This document shows positions 13,801-24,037 of a stretch of 64,000 nt of DNA, piece by piece. The notes beneath the pieces were generated by a model, which had not been told where the DNA came from, did not search any database, and was given only the letters and a program-made list of their open reading frames with translations. A program made the translations under genes and the position numbers. Source of the stretch: Dendrolimus kikuchii (Eukaryota > Arthropoda > Insecta > Lepidoptera > Lasiocampidae); the NCBI GenBank assembly GCA_019925095.2, contig CM034411.1:10860001-10924000 (forward strand), in the 5' to 3' direction. Position 1 is the stretch's first letter. Every line of letters begins with the position of its first letter.

Positions 13801-16800
13801 CCTCCTAAGAACAGAGTGGTTGAAGTCTGGACTGATAATGTAAGTATATATTTTAAACCTGTTAATATTGCCAATTTTCATTTAAACTTACCCAACTTCA
13901 ATAGAATTAGCACAAGGATAATAGATTATTCTATAAGCTTAGAATTTTTTGTGCTTTTAAAATTATCCCGTCATAAAACTATAAATAATTATTTCAATTA
14001 TTTCAGGTAACTCCTCAAGCTATATTCACATCGTTTAAATTGCCCAAAAGCAACCAATTACCACCAGTGATTCAATCGCCTGTGATTAATACAGTCGAAG
14101 AATTTCCAGTAAGTTCAAGAAACAATTTTTATTCGTTACTAGACAAACACACATATAGCATATTTCCAGCAAAGCTTGTTATGTATGTACATAATTGTGT
14201 GGCGAAGATCCTAGTGACACCAAACAAAACTAATATTGTAGTGGCGGCTTCCGGTATTTAATCAAATATTTAAAAAATGGGGAATGACAGATTGATGGTC
14301 TAAATTGCTAAGCATTAGTCCGCTTGATTCGGCTCAATAACATCCAGAGTTTCTAGGTTACATTCTGAGTTTCATCTAACCAAAGGAGCTAAAGCTTAGA
14401 CCAATTTGGACCACATAGTTGTCTTTATTTAATTCAGATGAAATTGATTCTTCTATTAATTCTGTAAACGTAAAAAATTTAACGTGTTACTTTTTTATCT
14501 ACAGCGTATAAAATTTCAACATTTTGAAGTCTTCACATCTCCTGATACATGCGGCCAGTCTTATCCAAATTGCCAACTCCGGATGACAAGACTACACTTG
14601 CATTGCTTTAACTGTAGTTTCGCTGGCGAGTCCCATATAATCATGGAGACTCATATGAGAGAATCTCACTCCGTTTCACCACTTATGGACGGCTTTGATT
14701 ATTTCACGGCATTTGAACAGTGTGGTGGAAAAAGCTGTTTTAAGAATCAACTCAGATCACATTTCCACTGTGCTCAAGGAAATAACTGTCCGGCAATTTT
14801 GACCCAATATTCGGCTTTGGCAACTCATAAACACGGAAGGGGTACCCCACTTATAAAAACTGAAGAACAAGATAAACAATTTGACGAAGCCAAAGACTAT
14901 TCTCTAAAAGAAAGAGCTTCTGTTGACAGTATTAGTTCTATGAAAGAACCTAGTGAATCGTATACTCCCACTAATTTCACTATTAAAAGTGAATTTGAAA
15001 GAGAACAGGACAATGTTTCGGGTAAGTGCTTGTATCAATAAGTTAAGATTGATTTATATGAAACTTGGTATTAATCAGTCGTTTTTTAAATAGCATGTGG
15101 TAAATAGACCTTATCTTAAGGAAATAAAACTGCCCCTTTAAAACTTGCTTTAGGTTAATATCAGTGAATTATAAACCAATTTAGATATCTAATGTATGTT
15201 AAATATAGAATTTCTTTTTACTGCTGTATCCAAAAATACAGACTCTTGTTAGTTGTCCTCCTAACGAAAGCCAAATATTTTTATTTATAACCTTTAAATC
15301 ATTTATTAATTTGCTGCACCATCTAACACGATCGTCTACTGTAACTAATCACAATACAAAATTTTATTTTCAGTAGTAAAAGCGACGGGAACCTTTTATC
15401 CGTCTTCACATCTCCGAAGCAACACGTCATCTCCTTCACCAAGGAGTATATATGACGCATCACCATCCAAGGAAATGAAACTTCGTTTGGAATATGATCA
15501 CAAGAAAGTATTCGAGCCTCCTAAAATTCAAGGGCCTACCATACCTCCGTCGTGTCACGACCAATGTTGTCCACTAAATAAGAATGCTGGTGGAATGAAT
15601 CTTCATTACCATTGTCCACATTGCAGCCAAGCTTATGTGGATCTAAAATTGTTATTTAGCCATATGGTGAAAAAGCATAGTAATGCTATGGATCCTGGTC
15701 CCACGGGATTAGCTGCGACTAAGGTAAATTTTTGAAGATTGTTTTGAGAAAAGTTCAAAGTTTCAAAGAAAAACGAATATAAATTAATAACAGTTGTCAA
15801 AAGAAAGCTACTATAATACTTTTGTTCCTTTAAATTTGATTAATTTCACTACTTATACGCCAAAAATTGTAAACTGAAATAAAATCTTACAAGACAATTT
15901 TATAAAAAAATCGATAATTTCCAGGAGACTTTAGAAAGAGAATATCCGGAGATTTCAATTCTACCATCGACTGCGTCATCATCATCTACCAGCCAAGCGC
16001 CGTCACCAAATCAAAGACCACCGAATCCTGCTGATCAGGTATTTTTCTTTTGATTATGTTAGATTTTCTCTGTAGTTGGTATTTTTTTCATAAATACCTA
16101 TATTCTTGCTATAATTATCATTTGTCTTCATCATTAGAATGAGAATCAAATGCTCCAAGCCATTGATCACTAACGCATTTTCAAATGACGTTCATTAATG
16201 ATAATTAAAATGAAATGAACACTCATTTGATTCTTATTACTTGTTACAGGTTCAAGCAGTCCAAAGCCTTCTCCTTCAACAATACTTAGCTGGAGGACGT
16301 AAAAATAGTCTTCAAGAACAGCTCAAGATGCAGCAGCAATATACCGCTTCCTTGGCTGGGTTACCAGGATTGGCGCAAGTAGCCTTGTTCTCACAAGGGT
16401 AAATATAATAACCGTAGAATACCTTATAATTAGGTAATATTAAGCTTTGGTTTAGGAATAGCAAGTAGCTGGATAATGCGCCAAATTTAATAAAAATTTG
16501 CTGACGAAGCCTTAGAAAATAAACAAACTTGCGACGAACGTAGAACACACTTTGATTTCTTCGCATATATAGGTACATATTGACTTAGATTGAACTTCAA
16601 CACATTGCAAATAAAATTTACGAATTTGTTAAAGTAAATCAGTTGCAGTGTTATAATAAACTTATTACATACGAATCACAGTAATGTTTAAATTAAATGA
16701 ATTATTGTCAGGAAGTTCAACGATGGTTAACTGTTTTTTTCGTTTCGGAAAAATGCCTTCAGCCGCGTACTCATCTGCGAGCCATAACTGCAACTGAGCA

Positions 16801-19800
16801 ATTACAGTAACGTGGTCTAATGTGTACGCCAAAACTGATCTTCTCTCGCGACTACCAACAAGCCTTCTTTAACTCATCAGCGAGCTGTAACCGTAACCGC
16901 ATAGTGCTCTAGAATGTACGCGTGAAACGAGCTTCGTTCGCGACGCCCACAAGCCGCCTTTGGCGGTGTACTCATCTGCGAGCCGCAACTGTAACCGAGC
17001 GAATACAGTAATGAGGTTCTAGTATAAACCTGGCACGCGAACGTACTGCGAGCGCCCTTTCTCGCGAAGTTTTACCGGTACCCTTGACGGTGCCAACTAC
17101 CGCGGCATTTGATTCGCGGCAAAAACCGACAATTGTCGGCTTTAGAGTAACTGCAACAGTTACGGTTACAGCTCGCAGATGAATACTCGGCTTTACATTT
17201 TTTTAATCATTTACTTCTTTCACAGTGGTTCACCATTCCCTCTCTACCCTACCATGTTGTACCCACCGGAATTGCTGCTAGAACAAAGCCTTCTTCAAGG
17301 ACACGGTCTACCACCAGGCATGGACAAAGAAGCTGAGCTCATCGCCAAGACGTAAGTTTGAATTAATTTCTGAAATAGTTGATTCGTGTCTTTCTTACTT
17401 GATAAAAACGTGGGCAGGAAATTTAATTGAATTATAATTGTGAGTGATATTATTTAATGGTTGTTTGTTACTGATTAGAATTGATACAGTAGTAGTAAGT
17501 AGAGTAATTTTCATATCTATTCTATCAACTGTTCCTCTTGTTAGCAGGCGAACTCACACTACACGTGGTCCACACATGAGAGTGATTAAGGATGAACCGA
17601 TACCTAAGGGCTATTTGAGGTTTAGATTCAACGAAGACTGCGCCTACCAGCATTGTGGATATAGGTAATCATTATAATATTATTTATTCTTGCAGCAAAG
17701 GTTTATCACTAATTCCCTATGAATCATCTCTCAAAAAAAATTTACTCTTCGGTTTCAATATAGAAAGTATTTCATACAACGACCCAATATCAGTTATTTT
17801 TTTCACACCCGCATAAATACTCATACTACTGTCGCAGTAGGACGTTGCTATTTACATATTTAACAACGCTAGGACTTTTTCAGAATGAGTATAGATTAAT
17901 GCGAAAAATATAAACCCCTATCCTATACATCGACATTATGTGTATATATATATATATGTATGTTGTGTTATCGGTGTAGGTTATACTCGTATATAGCATG
18001 TATTATATTTTATATATCTATAGACAACATTGGTCTCTTTAAATTGTTAGTACTTTTTGCACCTTTGTCTAATTATGTTGAAAGTTTGTTCTAAACTTAA
18101 AATGCAATTTCAAAATTACAGAGAACACCAGACCCACTTCCACTGCACGAGGAAAGACTGCGGCTACTCTTTCTGCGACAAGACCAGATTCGTGCAACAC
18201 ACTGCCAGGCATGAAAGGTAAACATTTCAATTTGTAAACTTTCTTAAAGTCAAGCCATTCTCGTAGATGGTGTAAAGGTAATGCTAGTATTAGAAGAATC
18301 AACCAAATTGGTTTAAAAGCACGAAACTAAAAGGACAGGACGATATTAAATGACATTGAATGATTCAAATTTACGTTTACGCGCATCATTTTCTTCGGTT
18401 TATCCAAATTGAAAGGCAGAAATGAACCGTCTAATGTCGGCTTAACAGTGAGTTTCGAAGTTTGCTTCTTGTCAATGAATTTCATTCAGTTATCATGAAG
18501 ATTTTTTGATAGATGAAAATATATCCTTAAAAATAATTAGATGATTTTTTTTAGTTTGGTTTGTATGCTATTATTTGGTCTTCTAGATTCTTGGAATTCG
18601 AAGCTAATGAACAAATTACATTTTTACAGGTTAGACACTCTAATGGGCGGTGACTTCCAACAATATCGTGCGAATGTTTATTGCCAGCGGCCGGATTGCC
18701 CCCATGCTTCTACTTTCGGTAAGTTACTGATTATGGTTAGAGTCTCTTAGAATTTAAATTCATAAAGTTACTATTACATTTCTTAAGTTTCATGCTTATT
18801 TCATTTTCTTTAGAATTTTGGAAGTTAAGTGATTGTAATGTATTATTACGAGTTGGCTCGAATTAAAATGCCGTTGGAATTATTATAGAGTTTACTAGAA
18901 CTATACAAACACGTAAAACACAGGTACAAATATAACCGAACGCAACAAGTCCAAACGTAATGTAGAAGATCGTAATTCAATAACACGCGCAAAGTCCGTC
19001 ACTAAATAGATTACAGAATGTACACAAGTCTTGCTTCGCTCGTGGTTATCGCTCGACTGCCTCGTCCCTCAATCGAGGCATTGCTTTATACTGCACAGAT
19101 GCAATATGTCTGCCCGGCCGGGTGGACTGAATTCCTAGAATCAATTTGTACTTTAAATCCGACACACCTGGCTAATGACTGCCATAAAATATTACAATAC
19201 ACAATGAGCTGTTTTCTAATCACAAAGTAAACAAAAGAAGTCCAAATGCCGAAAGGTAATAAAATGTGTTTCTACAGGTATGCAGGTGTGAATTTGTCTT
19301 TGTCGGCGTCTAGGTCATAACAGTATTATCATTTACAATAGGTATGATATGTAGTTTTGACAACAGTATTGGAGGTAAAAATCATGGAAGTTTTTTTTAG
19401 TAAAAACGTTCTTGAAAAGTTCTTAAATCTCTATCTACTGCAAACTTCTCACAATTTCTAATGTTTTAATATTAAAGTCTTAAAAAGTACCTTCCAAAAT
19501 TTTGAGTGATTTGGTAGAAAAATATGATTTTATTAAAAAAACATCCAAAAGTATAAAAGTAACTGTGGCGCCATCTATCTAAGGTTTCAAAGCTCTTCCA
19601 AGTTACATTTTTATTGGGCTATTGCCAATCCTAACGTGTTACTTACATAATAACAGCAAACTAAAAAATTGTGTGACAATTTCAGAAACTGGGCCAAAAA
19701 TATTATAAGTGGTAATAATTTGTTTATTACAGGTACTGGACAAAACAAAGCTTCGCACTTCCACTGTTTGAAGTGCGAATTTGTTTGTACGGACACCAAC

Positions 19801-21114
19801 AAAGTGGTGGCACATCGAAGGCAGCACCAGAAGCTTGATTCCATACAGGCGGCGGGCTTCGAAAAGTTTCCACCAAGTAAAGGTATCATCTCCTTATTCA
19901 TTTATTTATTTACTAGCGGCGCCGACAGACGTTGTCCTGCCTTTAAAAAATAAAATTCTAGAACCCGATCCCAGAGCCACGGACCGGTTCTAATTGCGAA
20001 TCTAAACCATCCGGGTACCCACTCAAACACACCAAAACAAAATCACCAAAATCGCTCCAGGTGAGATTAGGAGGATTCCAGAACCCGATCTCAGCACCAC
20101 CTACCGGTTCGAATTGTGAATCTAAAAGAGTAATATATCTTTTTTTATTCTAAGTCATGACAAAATAAGATTAAAAATCTTACCAAAAAATTTAAGTTTA
20201 TAATTAACAAATAAAAAATAGGGATTGATCGTAGAGGGGTGAAAATTTACGGTTGTATGTATTTTTTAATGCTATATCCTAAACAAATAAAAAAATTATC
20301 CAAAAAATAAAATAAAAATTTGGGGTGGACACACCTTATCACTTAGAGGTTTGAAAAATAGATAGTAGCCGATTCTCAGACTTACTGAATATGCATAAAA
20401 AATTTCATTTAAATCGGTGAAGCCGTTTCGGAGGAGCATGGAAACGAACATTGTGACAGGAGAATTATATATATATAAGATTTACTAGGATATGCCCGCG
20501 ACTTCGTCCACGCTTGACATGAAGTTCCCGCGGGATGCCCGAGACATAAAGTATCGCAGCATTTCAAAAAAATTTAAGCAATCGTTTTAATGGAAACTGT
20601 GGGAATAAGCTAATTTTTGCATTCGAACAACTTCAAACCGCTCCCGAAAATATTCCCGCGGGATTCCCGGGATAAAAAATATCAAATAAAACGTATGATA
20701 TTTTTATACATTAAATTTACTATCGGTCAGTAAAAAAATTACATTACAATTCGATTTTTAATTTGGCCATTTTAGTTCCCATTCTTAAGATAAAAAGTAG
20801 CGAAGAGTTTAAGTCTAAGAATTAGCTATCGATTATCGAAAACCGCATCTAAATCGGCTCAGTAGTTTATTGTGACTACGGCAGGCAGCCCGGCCGCAGG
20901 AAATTGTATCCTTTCTCCGTTCCTGCACGCACTTAAAGACTGTTTCTAAATTGCAGGTTGCGGTTACGAGCCTCAGTGCATTCACAGCAAGAAACAAACG
21001 CACTACCACTGTCTGCAATGCGGTTTCGCAGTCCTCGGTCTTTCGCAGATGACCTCGCACAAATATAAGCACCAAGAGGCCAATCTTGGACCCTCTACCA
21101 GTGGAACCAACTGA
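10688..21114 (+). CDS. cas: castor zinc-finger transcription factor, 19 exons, 5'-partial
   Basis: Castor/CASZ1 is a nuclear DNA-binding protein; in Drosophila it is a late temporal factor in neuroblasts, and the vertebrate homologue acts in heart, retina and vessels. Joined coding segments: 10688-10899, 11307-11447, 11699-11900, 12123-12345, 12532-12664, 12832-12974, 13144-13294, 13423-13839, 14007-14108, 14505-15021, 15374-15723, 15925-16038, 16250-16398, 17226-17351, 17548-17664, 18122-18217, 18630-18718, 19733-19882, 20957-21114. Every intron is GT-AG, every phase matches, and the sum (3,590 nt) gives 1,195 residues plus stop after a 2-nt partial codon. Twelve units of the form C-x(2-6)-C...HxHC-x(2-5)-C...H...H identify the family, with an RGRP AT-hook at residues 523-532 (numbered from Leu at 10690). 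The N-terminus lies in exons not seen here. Fly Castor is about 790 aa and human CASZ1a about 1,760 aa, so this is an intermediate, long form. Introns 13, 17 and 18 carry transposons. Confidence 0.96.
11307..11447 (+). CDS. cas: castor exon b: end of finger 1, first half of finger 2
   Basis: Phase 0 on both sides (141 nt, 47 residues), so skipping it would keep frame but break two fingers. It starts WHKKRDESL and supplies H72 of unit 1, then C92, C99, H107/H109, C110 and C115 of unit 2. Donor is gtaagg. Confidence 0.95.
11699..11900 (+). CDS. cas: castor exon c: end of finger 2, first half of finger 3
   Basis: Acceptor ttttccag, donor gtaagt; leaves in phase 1. H128 and H132 complete unit 2. 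Unit 3 has C152, C157, H166/H168, C169 and C174. Gly-Phe-x-Arg-Phe (142-146) before the first Cys is the short linker that recurs before most units. Confidence 0.95.
12123..12345 (+). CDS. cas: castor exon d: end of finger 3, whole finger 4
   Basis: Acceptor tttttctag, donor gtaagt. H187 and H191 close unit 3. Unit 4 is contained in one exon: C211, C216, H224/H226, C227, C232, H245, H249. It ends in a basic stretch (KRKHERK) that could add nuclear-localisation charge; that is inference. Confidence 0.95.
12532..12664 (+). CDS. cas: castor exon e: finger-free linker
   Basis: Residues 260-303, entered in phase 2 and left in phase 0. No Cys/His pairs; Ser, Asp and Met rich, with an acidic DDDM patch. 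Acceptor ttttatttcag, donor gtaagt. It separates the block of units 1-4 from unit 5. Confidence 0.92.
12832..12974 (+). CDS. cas: castor exon f: first half of finger 5
   Basis: Starts [16 protein letters not shown], a conserved castor segment. Unit 5 is shorter than the others: C329 and C332 are only two residues apart, then H338/H340, C341 and C346. Leaves in phase 2 inside a Ser codon. Donor gtaaat. Confidence 0.94.
13144..13294 (+). CDS. cas: castor exon g: end of finger 5, first half of finger 6
   Basis: Acceptor cttctatttcag, donor gtaagt. H359 and H363 close unit 5; C383, C388, H396/H398 and C399 open unit 6. The exon ends on Trp401, immediately before the exon-h Cys, so the intron again sits inside the finger. 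Confidence 0.95.
13423..13839 (+). CDS. cas: castor exon h: end of finger 6, Pro/Asn/Leu-rich linker, AT-hook
   Basis: 417 nt, phase 0 to 0. C404, H421 and H425 complete unit 6. Residues 430-515 form a low-complexity linker with repeated Pro-Asn-Leu steps (SPNL, TPNF, LPPNL, TPNL), probably disordered. Residues 523-532 ([10 protein letters not shown]) are a clear AT-hook, which binds the minor groove of AT-rich DNA. An ATG-initiated reading at 13474 covers part of this exon but is internal. Confidence 0.94.
14007..14108 (+). CDS. cas: castor exon i: short linker exon
   Basis: 102 nt, 34 residues, phase 0 to 0, no zinc ligands. It can be included or skipped without a frame change, so it is a plausible cassette exon; no expression data here. 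Acceptor tttcag, donor gtaagt. Confidence 0.88.
14505..15021 (+). CDS. cas: castor exon j: fingers 7 and 8
   Basis: The largest exon (517 nt) holds two complete units. Unit 7: C590, C597, H605/H607, C608, C611, H624, H629. Unit 8: C647, C652, H660/H662, C663, C669, H682, with H684 as the alternative last ligand (HKH), an unusually tight final spacing. After it comes an acidic, Ser-rich tail with two SUMO-like LIKTEE and TIKSEF sites (inference from the psi-K-x-E pattern). Donor gtaagt, phase 1. Confidence 0.95.
15374..15723 (+). CDS. cas: castor exon k: Ser-rich segment and finger 9
   Basis: Acceptor attttcag. Residues 748-863. Ser/Pro-rich start, then unit 9: C807, C811/C812, H824/H826, C827, C830, H843, H848. 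Leaves in phase 0 at gtaaat. Confidence 0.94.
15925..16038 (+). CDS. cas: castor exon l: Ser/Pro-rich linker
   Basis: 114 nt, 38 residues, phase 0 to 0, no zinc ligands; a second plausible frame-preserving cassette exon. Acceptor tttccag, donor gtattt, a weaker donor than most in this gene. Confidence 0.88.
16138..16238 (+). repeat. intronic inverted repeat beside the exon m acceptor
   Basis: AATGAGAATCAAATG (16138-16152) and CATTTGATTCTTATT (16224-16238) pair at 14 of 15 positions. A nested pair GTTCATT/AATGAAC lies inside. The right arm covers the pyrimidine-rich region 12-26 nt upstream of exon m. Confidence 0.6.
16250..16398 (+). CDS. cas: castor exon m: Gln/Leu-rich segment
   Basis: Residues 902-950: Gln and Leu rich ([16 protein letters not shown]), a composition typical of activation or oligomerisation segments; function not shown. 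The acceptor ttacag lies next to the right arm of an intronic inverted repeat (see 16138-16238). Donor gtaaat, phase 2. Confidence 0.9.
16751..17204. mobile_element. inverted-repeat element in castor intron 13
   Basis: GC-richer insert with ends pairing over about 40 bp: agccgcgtactcatctgcg near 16761 against the reverse complement near 17150-17192. Internally it carries three copies of a roughly 100-bp unit (actcat anchors at 16769, 16872, 16970; spacing 103 then 98). The same unit forms the array at 49681-50420. No coding capacity, so MITE-like. Confidence 0.7.
17226..17351 (+). CDS. cas: castor exon n: Pro/Leu-rich linker
   Basis: Entered and left in phase 2 (126 nt), so removal keeps frame. 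Residues 952-992 include [17 protein letters not shown]. It is separated from the previous exon by an 827-nt intron holding an inverted-repeat element. Acceptor ctttcacag, donor gtaagt. Confidence 0.9.
17548..17664 (+). CDS. cas: castor exon o: first half of finger 10, tandem acceptor
   Basis: Two acceptors three bases apart (TAG at 17542-17544, CAG at 17545-17547) are both in frame; the upstream one adds one Arg. I use the CAG. Residues 994-1031 contain VIKDEP, a SUMO-like motif, and C1024 and C1029 of unit 10. Donor gtaatc, phase 2. Confidence 0.93.
18122..18217 (+). CDS. cas: castor exon p: second half of finger 10
   Basis: 96 nt, phase 2 to 2. H1037/H1039, C1040, C1045, H1058 and H1062 complete unit 10. 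Acceptor caaaattacag is pyrimidine-poor. Donor gtaaac. Confidence 0.93.
18630..18718 (+). CDS. cas: castor exon q: first half of finger 11
   Basis: 89 nt. GGDFQQYR linker followed by C1082 and C1087 of unit 11; leaves in phase 1 within a Gly codon. Acceptor atttttacag, donor gtaagt. The following intron holds a solo LTR in antisense orientation. Confidence 0.92.
18844..19322 (-). mobile_element. solo LTR in castor intron 17
   Basis: 479-bp member of the window's LTR family, ends TATTACGAG...ATAACA, flanked by an exact 4-bp duplication GTAT (18840-18843, 19323-19326). It lies antisense to castor. No internal retroelement sequence adjoins it. Confidence 0.85.
19733..19882 (+). CDS. cas: castor exon r: second half of finger 11
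   Basis: Acceptor tgtttattacag, donor gtatca (weak). H1102/H1104, C1105, C1108, H1121 and H1125 complete unit 11. GFEKFPPSK at the end is the usual pre-finger linker for unit 12. Confidence 0.93.
19913..20480 (-). mobile_element. non-autonomous Helitron in castor intron 18
   Basis: On the + strand it reads A^CTAGCGGCGCCG...ATATATAAGA^T, the mirror of A^TC...CTAG^T. It contains two diverged direct copies of a block around cccgatctcagcgccacc. A relative is at 38790-39085. Confidence 0.8.
20485..20875 (-). mobile_element. truncated Helitron
   Basis: Begins CTAGGATATGCCCGCGACTT on the + strand, the reverse of a Helitron 3' end, just 4 bp after the previous Helitron. It ends near atcggctcagtagttt without the terminal TC. 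Related remnant at 44305-44482. Confidence 0.65.
20876..20935 (-). mobile_element. family A retroposon fragment
   Basis: Holds only the block ggcagcccggccgcaggaaa to ctccgttcctgcacgc. Ends about 20 nt before the acceptor of the castor terminal exon. Confidence 0.7.
20957..21114 (+). CDS. cas: castor terminal exon: finger 12 and stop
   Basis: Acceptor ctaaattgcag. Unit 12: C1145, C1151, H1159/H1161, C1162, C1165, H1178, H1182. The C-terminus is LGPSTSGTN and TGA is at 21112-21114. The intron just upstream carries two Helitrons and a retroposon fragment, the last ending only about 20 nt before the acceptor. Confidence 0.95.
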
Positions 21115-23230
21115 CATGGAACTTTGTATATAAAAATCATATTTAAAGGACAAACTGTACATAAATTATATTTTATTGTAAGAGAGTGTAAAAGCTGAAA
21201 TAATGCAACTCCTTTGATAGATTCATTGTAATGTTTGTTATAATTATGATATCAATCAAATTAGTTTGCAATATACCTAAATATTGTAATAAATATTTTT
21301 GATCGTCATTTTCTGCAGTTAACACGCATTTTAATTTATGTTTGCTAAAATATATTTCAATTTATTTTTCAATTAAATGATTGCATCCGTTATATTTTGC
21401 AAGCATCGAATTTGGTACAGATTAAAAATAAAAAATACGACAGTGACAGTATATCAGCTGTTCAATTTCAAAACATAGCAACTGATATTAATTTTATAAA
21501 TGAATCTCTGTGTATTTCTTGTCTTGCTAGGTATTTGTTGTGTTTGCTACAATATGCAATGACTGCATCAAAATATAATATCACACCCAATAATTATAAT
21601 AAATTGGTTAGTTAGTTTTGAAATGACATATTCAAGTTCATGACATTTTTTGTGCTCTAGTGAAAATTTTTTGTAATGCATTTGCTAGGTTTTAAAATTG
21701 CACAGCTGATATGCTTAAATGGTGGATATATCGAGGGCTTCATAACATATAGGCGTTTACTAAATACTATGCATGTTACATTTTAGAAAGTCTTACCAGT
21801 ATGCAAGTTGTACCTAAAAAGAAGGGTTTTCCAAATTTCAGCCTTATACAATCAACTAGTGTTATTTTATTTACAATTTTGTCCTTTGTGTAAAACAGCA
21901 CTTTTGTCTGTGCGCCCCTTTGTTATGAAGCCCTCGATATGTATTTTCTTATTATTCAATACATAAAGCGCAGTGATTGTAACTAGATTGCAACTTTATC
22001 GAAATGCGTTTAAGTTCAAAATAACTGCGAGAATGATACAGTTACTGCATTTCAAAGACTCTTACGTAATATTTTCCAGAACGACAAATGTATACGAAAA
22101 TGATTTAAAGTAATTTAGCTTTTTACTGTATTGAAAAAAAGGTATTCAATAATGTGTAGTCCCTCGAAAATCGTGCCTTAGACGCAATGACCTTGGACCG
22201 AAAGTGGCAAATGAATGTGCCAAATTACATAAAATAATGTAGTTTTTTTACAATTGTTGACAATTATGAAACGATTTTAAAGAGAAAATAGTAACGTATG
22301 AGATTTTAATGATTCGTAGGATGATAAACGCGCGTACAAAATTAAAAATTACAATGCAAGAAATTAGAAATTTAACTGCATTTTTTTTTTAATTTTGTAA
22401 GTGTTCTTACATTATGTAATTAGATATTTTTCCTAGTAATGTATGAAGATGTGTGTATATTATAAATGCATGTTAATCATAAATTATATAAAAGTGTGTA
22501 ATTTCCTATGTCCTGACCAATCTTAGGTTTTAGTTAATAAAAGAAATTATATTTATATTTATAACTTCCCCATGAAAAAGACATTTTTACGAATAGTATT
22601 ATTAAATGTAGTTTCGTGAAACCTTGAAGGCAATAAAATCTGGGTTGAGAACACCATTTTGTGCCTCAAATAATGTCGTGACAATATCATTTCTCTTGCA
22701 ATTATTTTTGATTACAGAAAAAATATATATAAAAAAATAATTGCGAGAAATATTAGAATTACAATCGAAAAATATATATATTTAAAATCGTATTTAATTA
22801 ATAAAAAAAAATCGTCAATTCTATGAAAGAAAAATTGTAAATAAGATTAGATTATTATATTAAACATTTTGTTTAAATTGTATTTGTTACGATAATATTG
22901 GTATAAAAAATATGTATAAATATATTTCATTGAAAAAAATTAGTGTACAGACAAAAAAATGTGCTAATGTTTTGTGATCCATGAGGTAGCCATAAAATGC
23001 CATAACACTTCATAAATTTAAGTTGTATTTTTTAATTTCTTTATATTTCTTAGCACTTTGTATTTTATGAACAATTCGATTGAGGCCACTCCGTATTCTG
23101 CTTGGTAGGTTTCATTCCTAGACATTCGGACATGTAAAGTTTGAAATACTTTCGTAAATGTTTCCGAGAGTAACGCTACAGTTGAAACTATTTGCTAGTT
23201 ATATACATTTGAATAAATCACTTATGTAAA
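21115..23230 (+). other. cas: probable castor 3' UTR
   Basis: About 2.1 kb of AT-rich sequence after the stop with none of the repeats seen elsewhere in the window. AATAAA hexamers stand at 21288-21293, 22536-22541 and 23212-23217, so short and long UTR forms are possible. UGUANAUA (Pumilio-type) motifs occur at 21125-21132, 21156-21163 and 22836-22843. UTR extent is inferred from position and lack of repeats, not from transcript data. Confidence 0.55.
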
Positions 23231-23420
23231 ATTATTTTTATTTGTAATTTTATTATTGTAAAACACATGAACGATACTACTAATTTCCAGATAAGATCAA
23301 ACATTAAAATAGTAGCTTCCGAGATATATCATGCAGGAATCTTAAATTTGAATTAAGACCAATCATCAACGTAACAATAGATACATTTTAAAAATTGCAT
23401 CTGACTATACACTAATTTAG

Positions 23421-24036
23421 TGGACTGGGCATCAACATCAATGGCGAGCGCATCTCTCACCTCCGTTTCGCCGACACTATCGTTACATTTGCAGATACCT
23501 TGGGGGACCTTACCGAGATGCTGGACAGCTTAAATGAATCATCCCGACGAGTCGGTCTTGGCACGAATTTGGACAAAACTAAAGTCATGCTCAATGAACA
23601 CGTCATGCCGAGACCGGTAAATGTCGATGGCGCCCCTCTTAAGATTGTGCAGGAATATGTCTACCTTGGACAGAAAATACAGGTAGGCAGGCACAAATTC
23701 GAATGGGAAGCCCATAGCAGGATTAAGTTGGGCTGGGCGTCAAGTCTTTTCGTCGACGATCCCGCAATGCCTGAAGACGAAAGTTTTCGAGCAGTGCGTC
23801 CCCGTCCTAACCTACGGGACCGAGATGTGGACGCTGACCGTAGGACACGTTCATAAATTTCAAGTCGCTCAACGGGCTATGTAGCGAGCTATGTTGGGTG
23901 TTTCTCTTATGGATAGAGTTAGAAATGAGGATATCCGTAAGAGAACGAAGGTAGCCGATATATCTCGCAAAATTAGCAAGTTGAAGTGGCATGGAGCAGA
24001 CGAGTCATGGAGTGGAGCCCGCGTCTCGGTAAACGT
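23421..24036 (+). pseudogene. RTE-clade reverse transcriptase fragment
   Basis: Encodes NGERISHLRFADTIVTFA, DKTKVM and EYVYLGQ, then after a frameshift the AMLGVSLMDRVRNEDIRKR region: RT catalytic block through post-RT tail. The FADD box reads FADT, so one catalytic Asp is lost, and stops break the frame. An open stretch of 118 codons starts at 23500. Confidence 0.8.
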
Positions 24037-24037
24037 A

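Noticed and set aside
14001..14012. Recursive splice site at the exon i acceptor (cag|gtaact)
   Set aside because: The downstream 102 nt are in-frame coding and needed to join exons h and j, so this is an ordinary exon start that happens to begin GTA.
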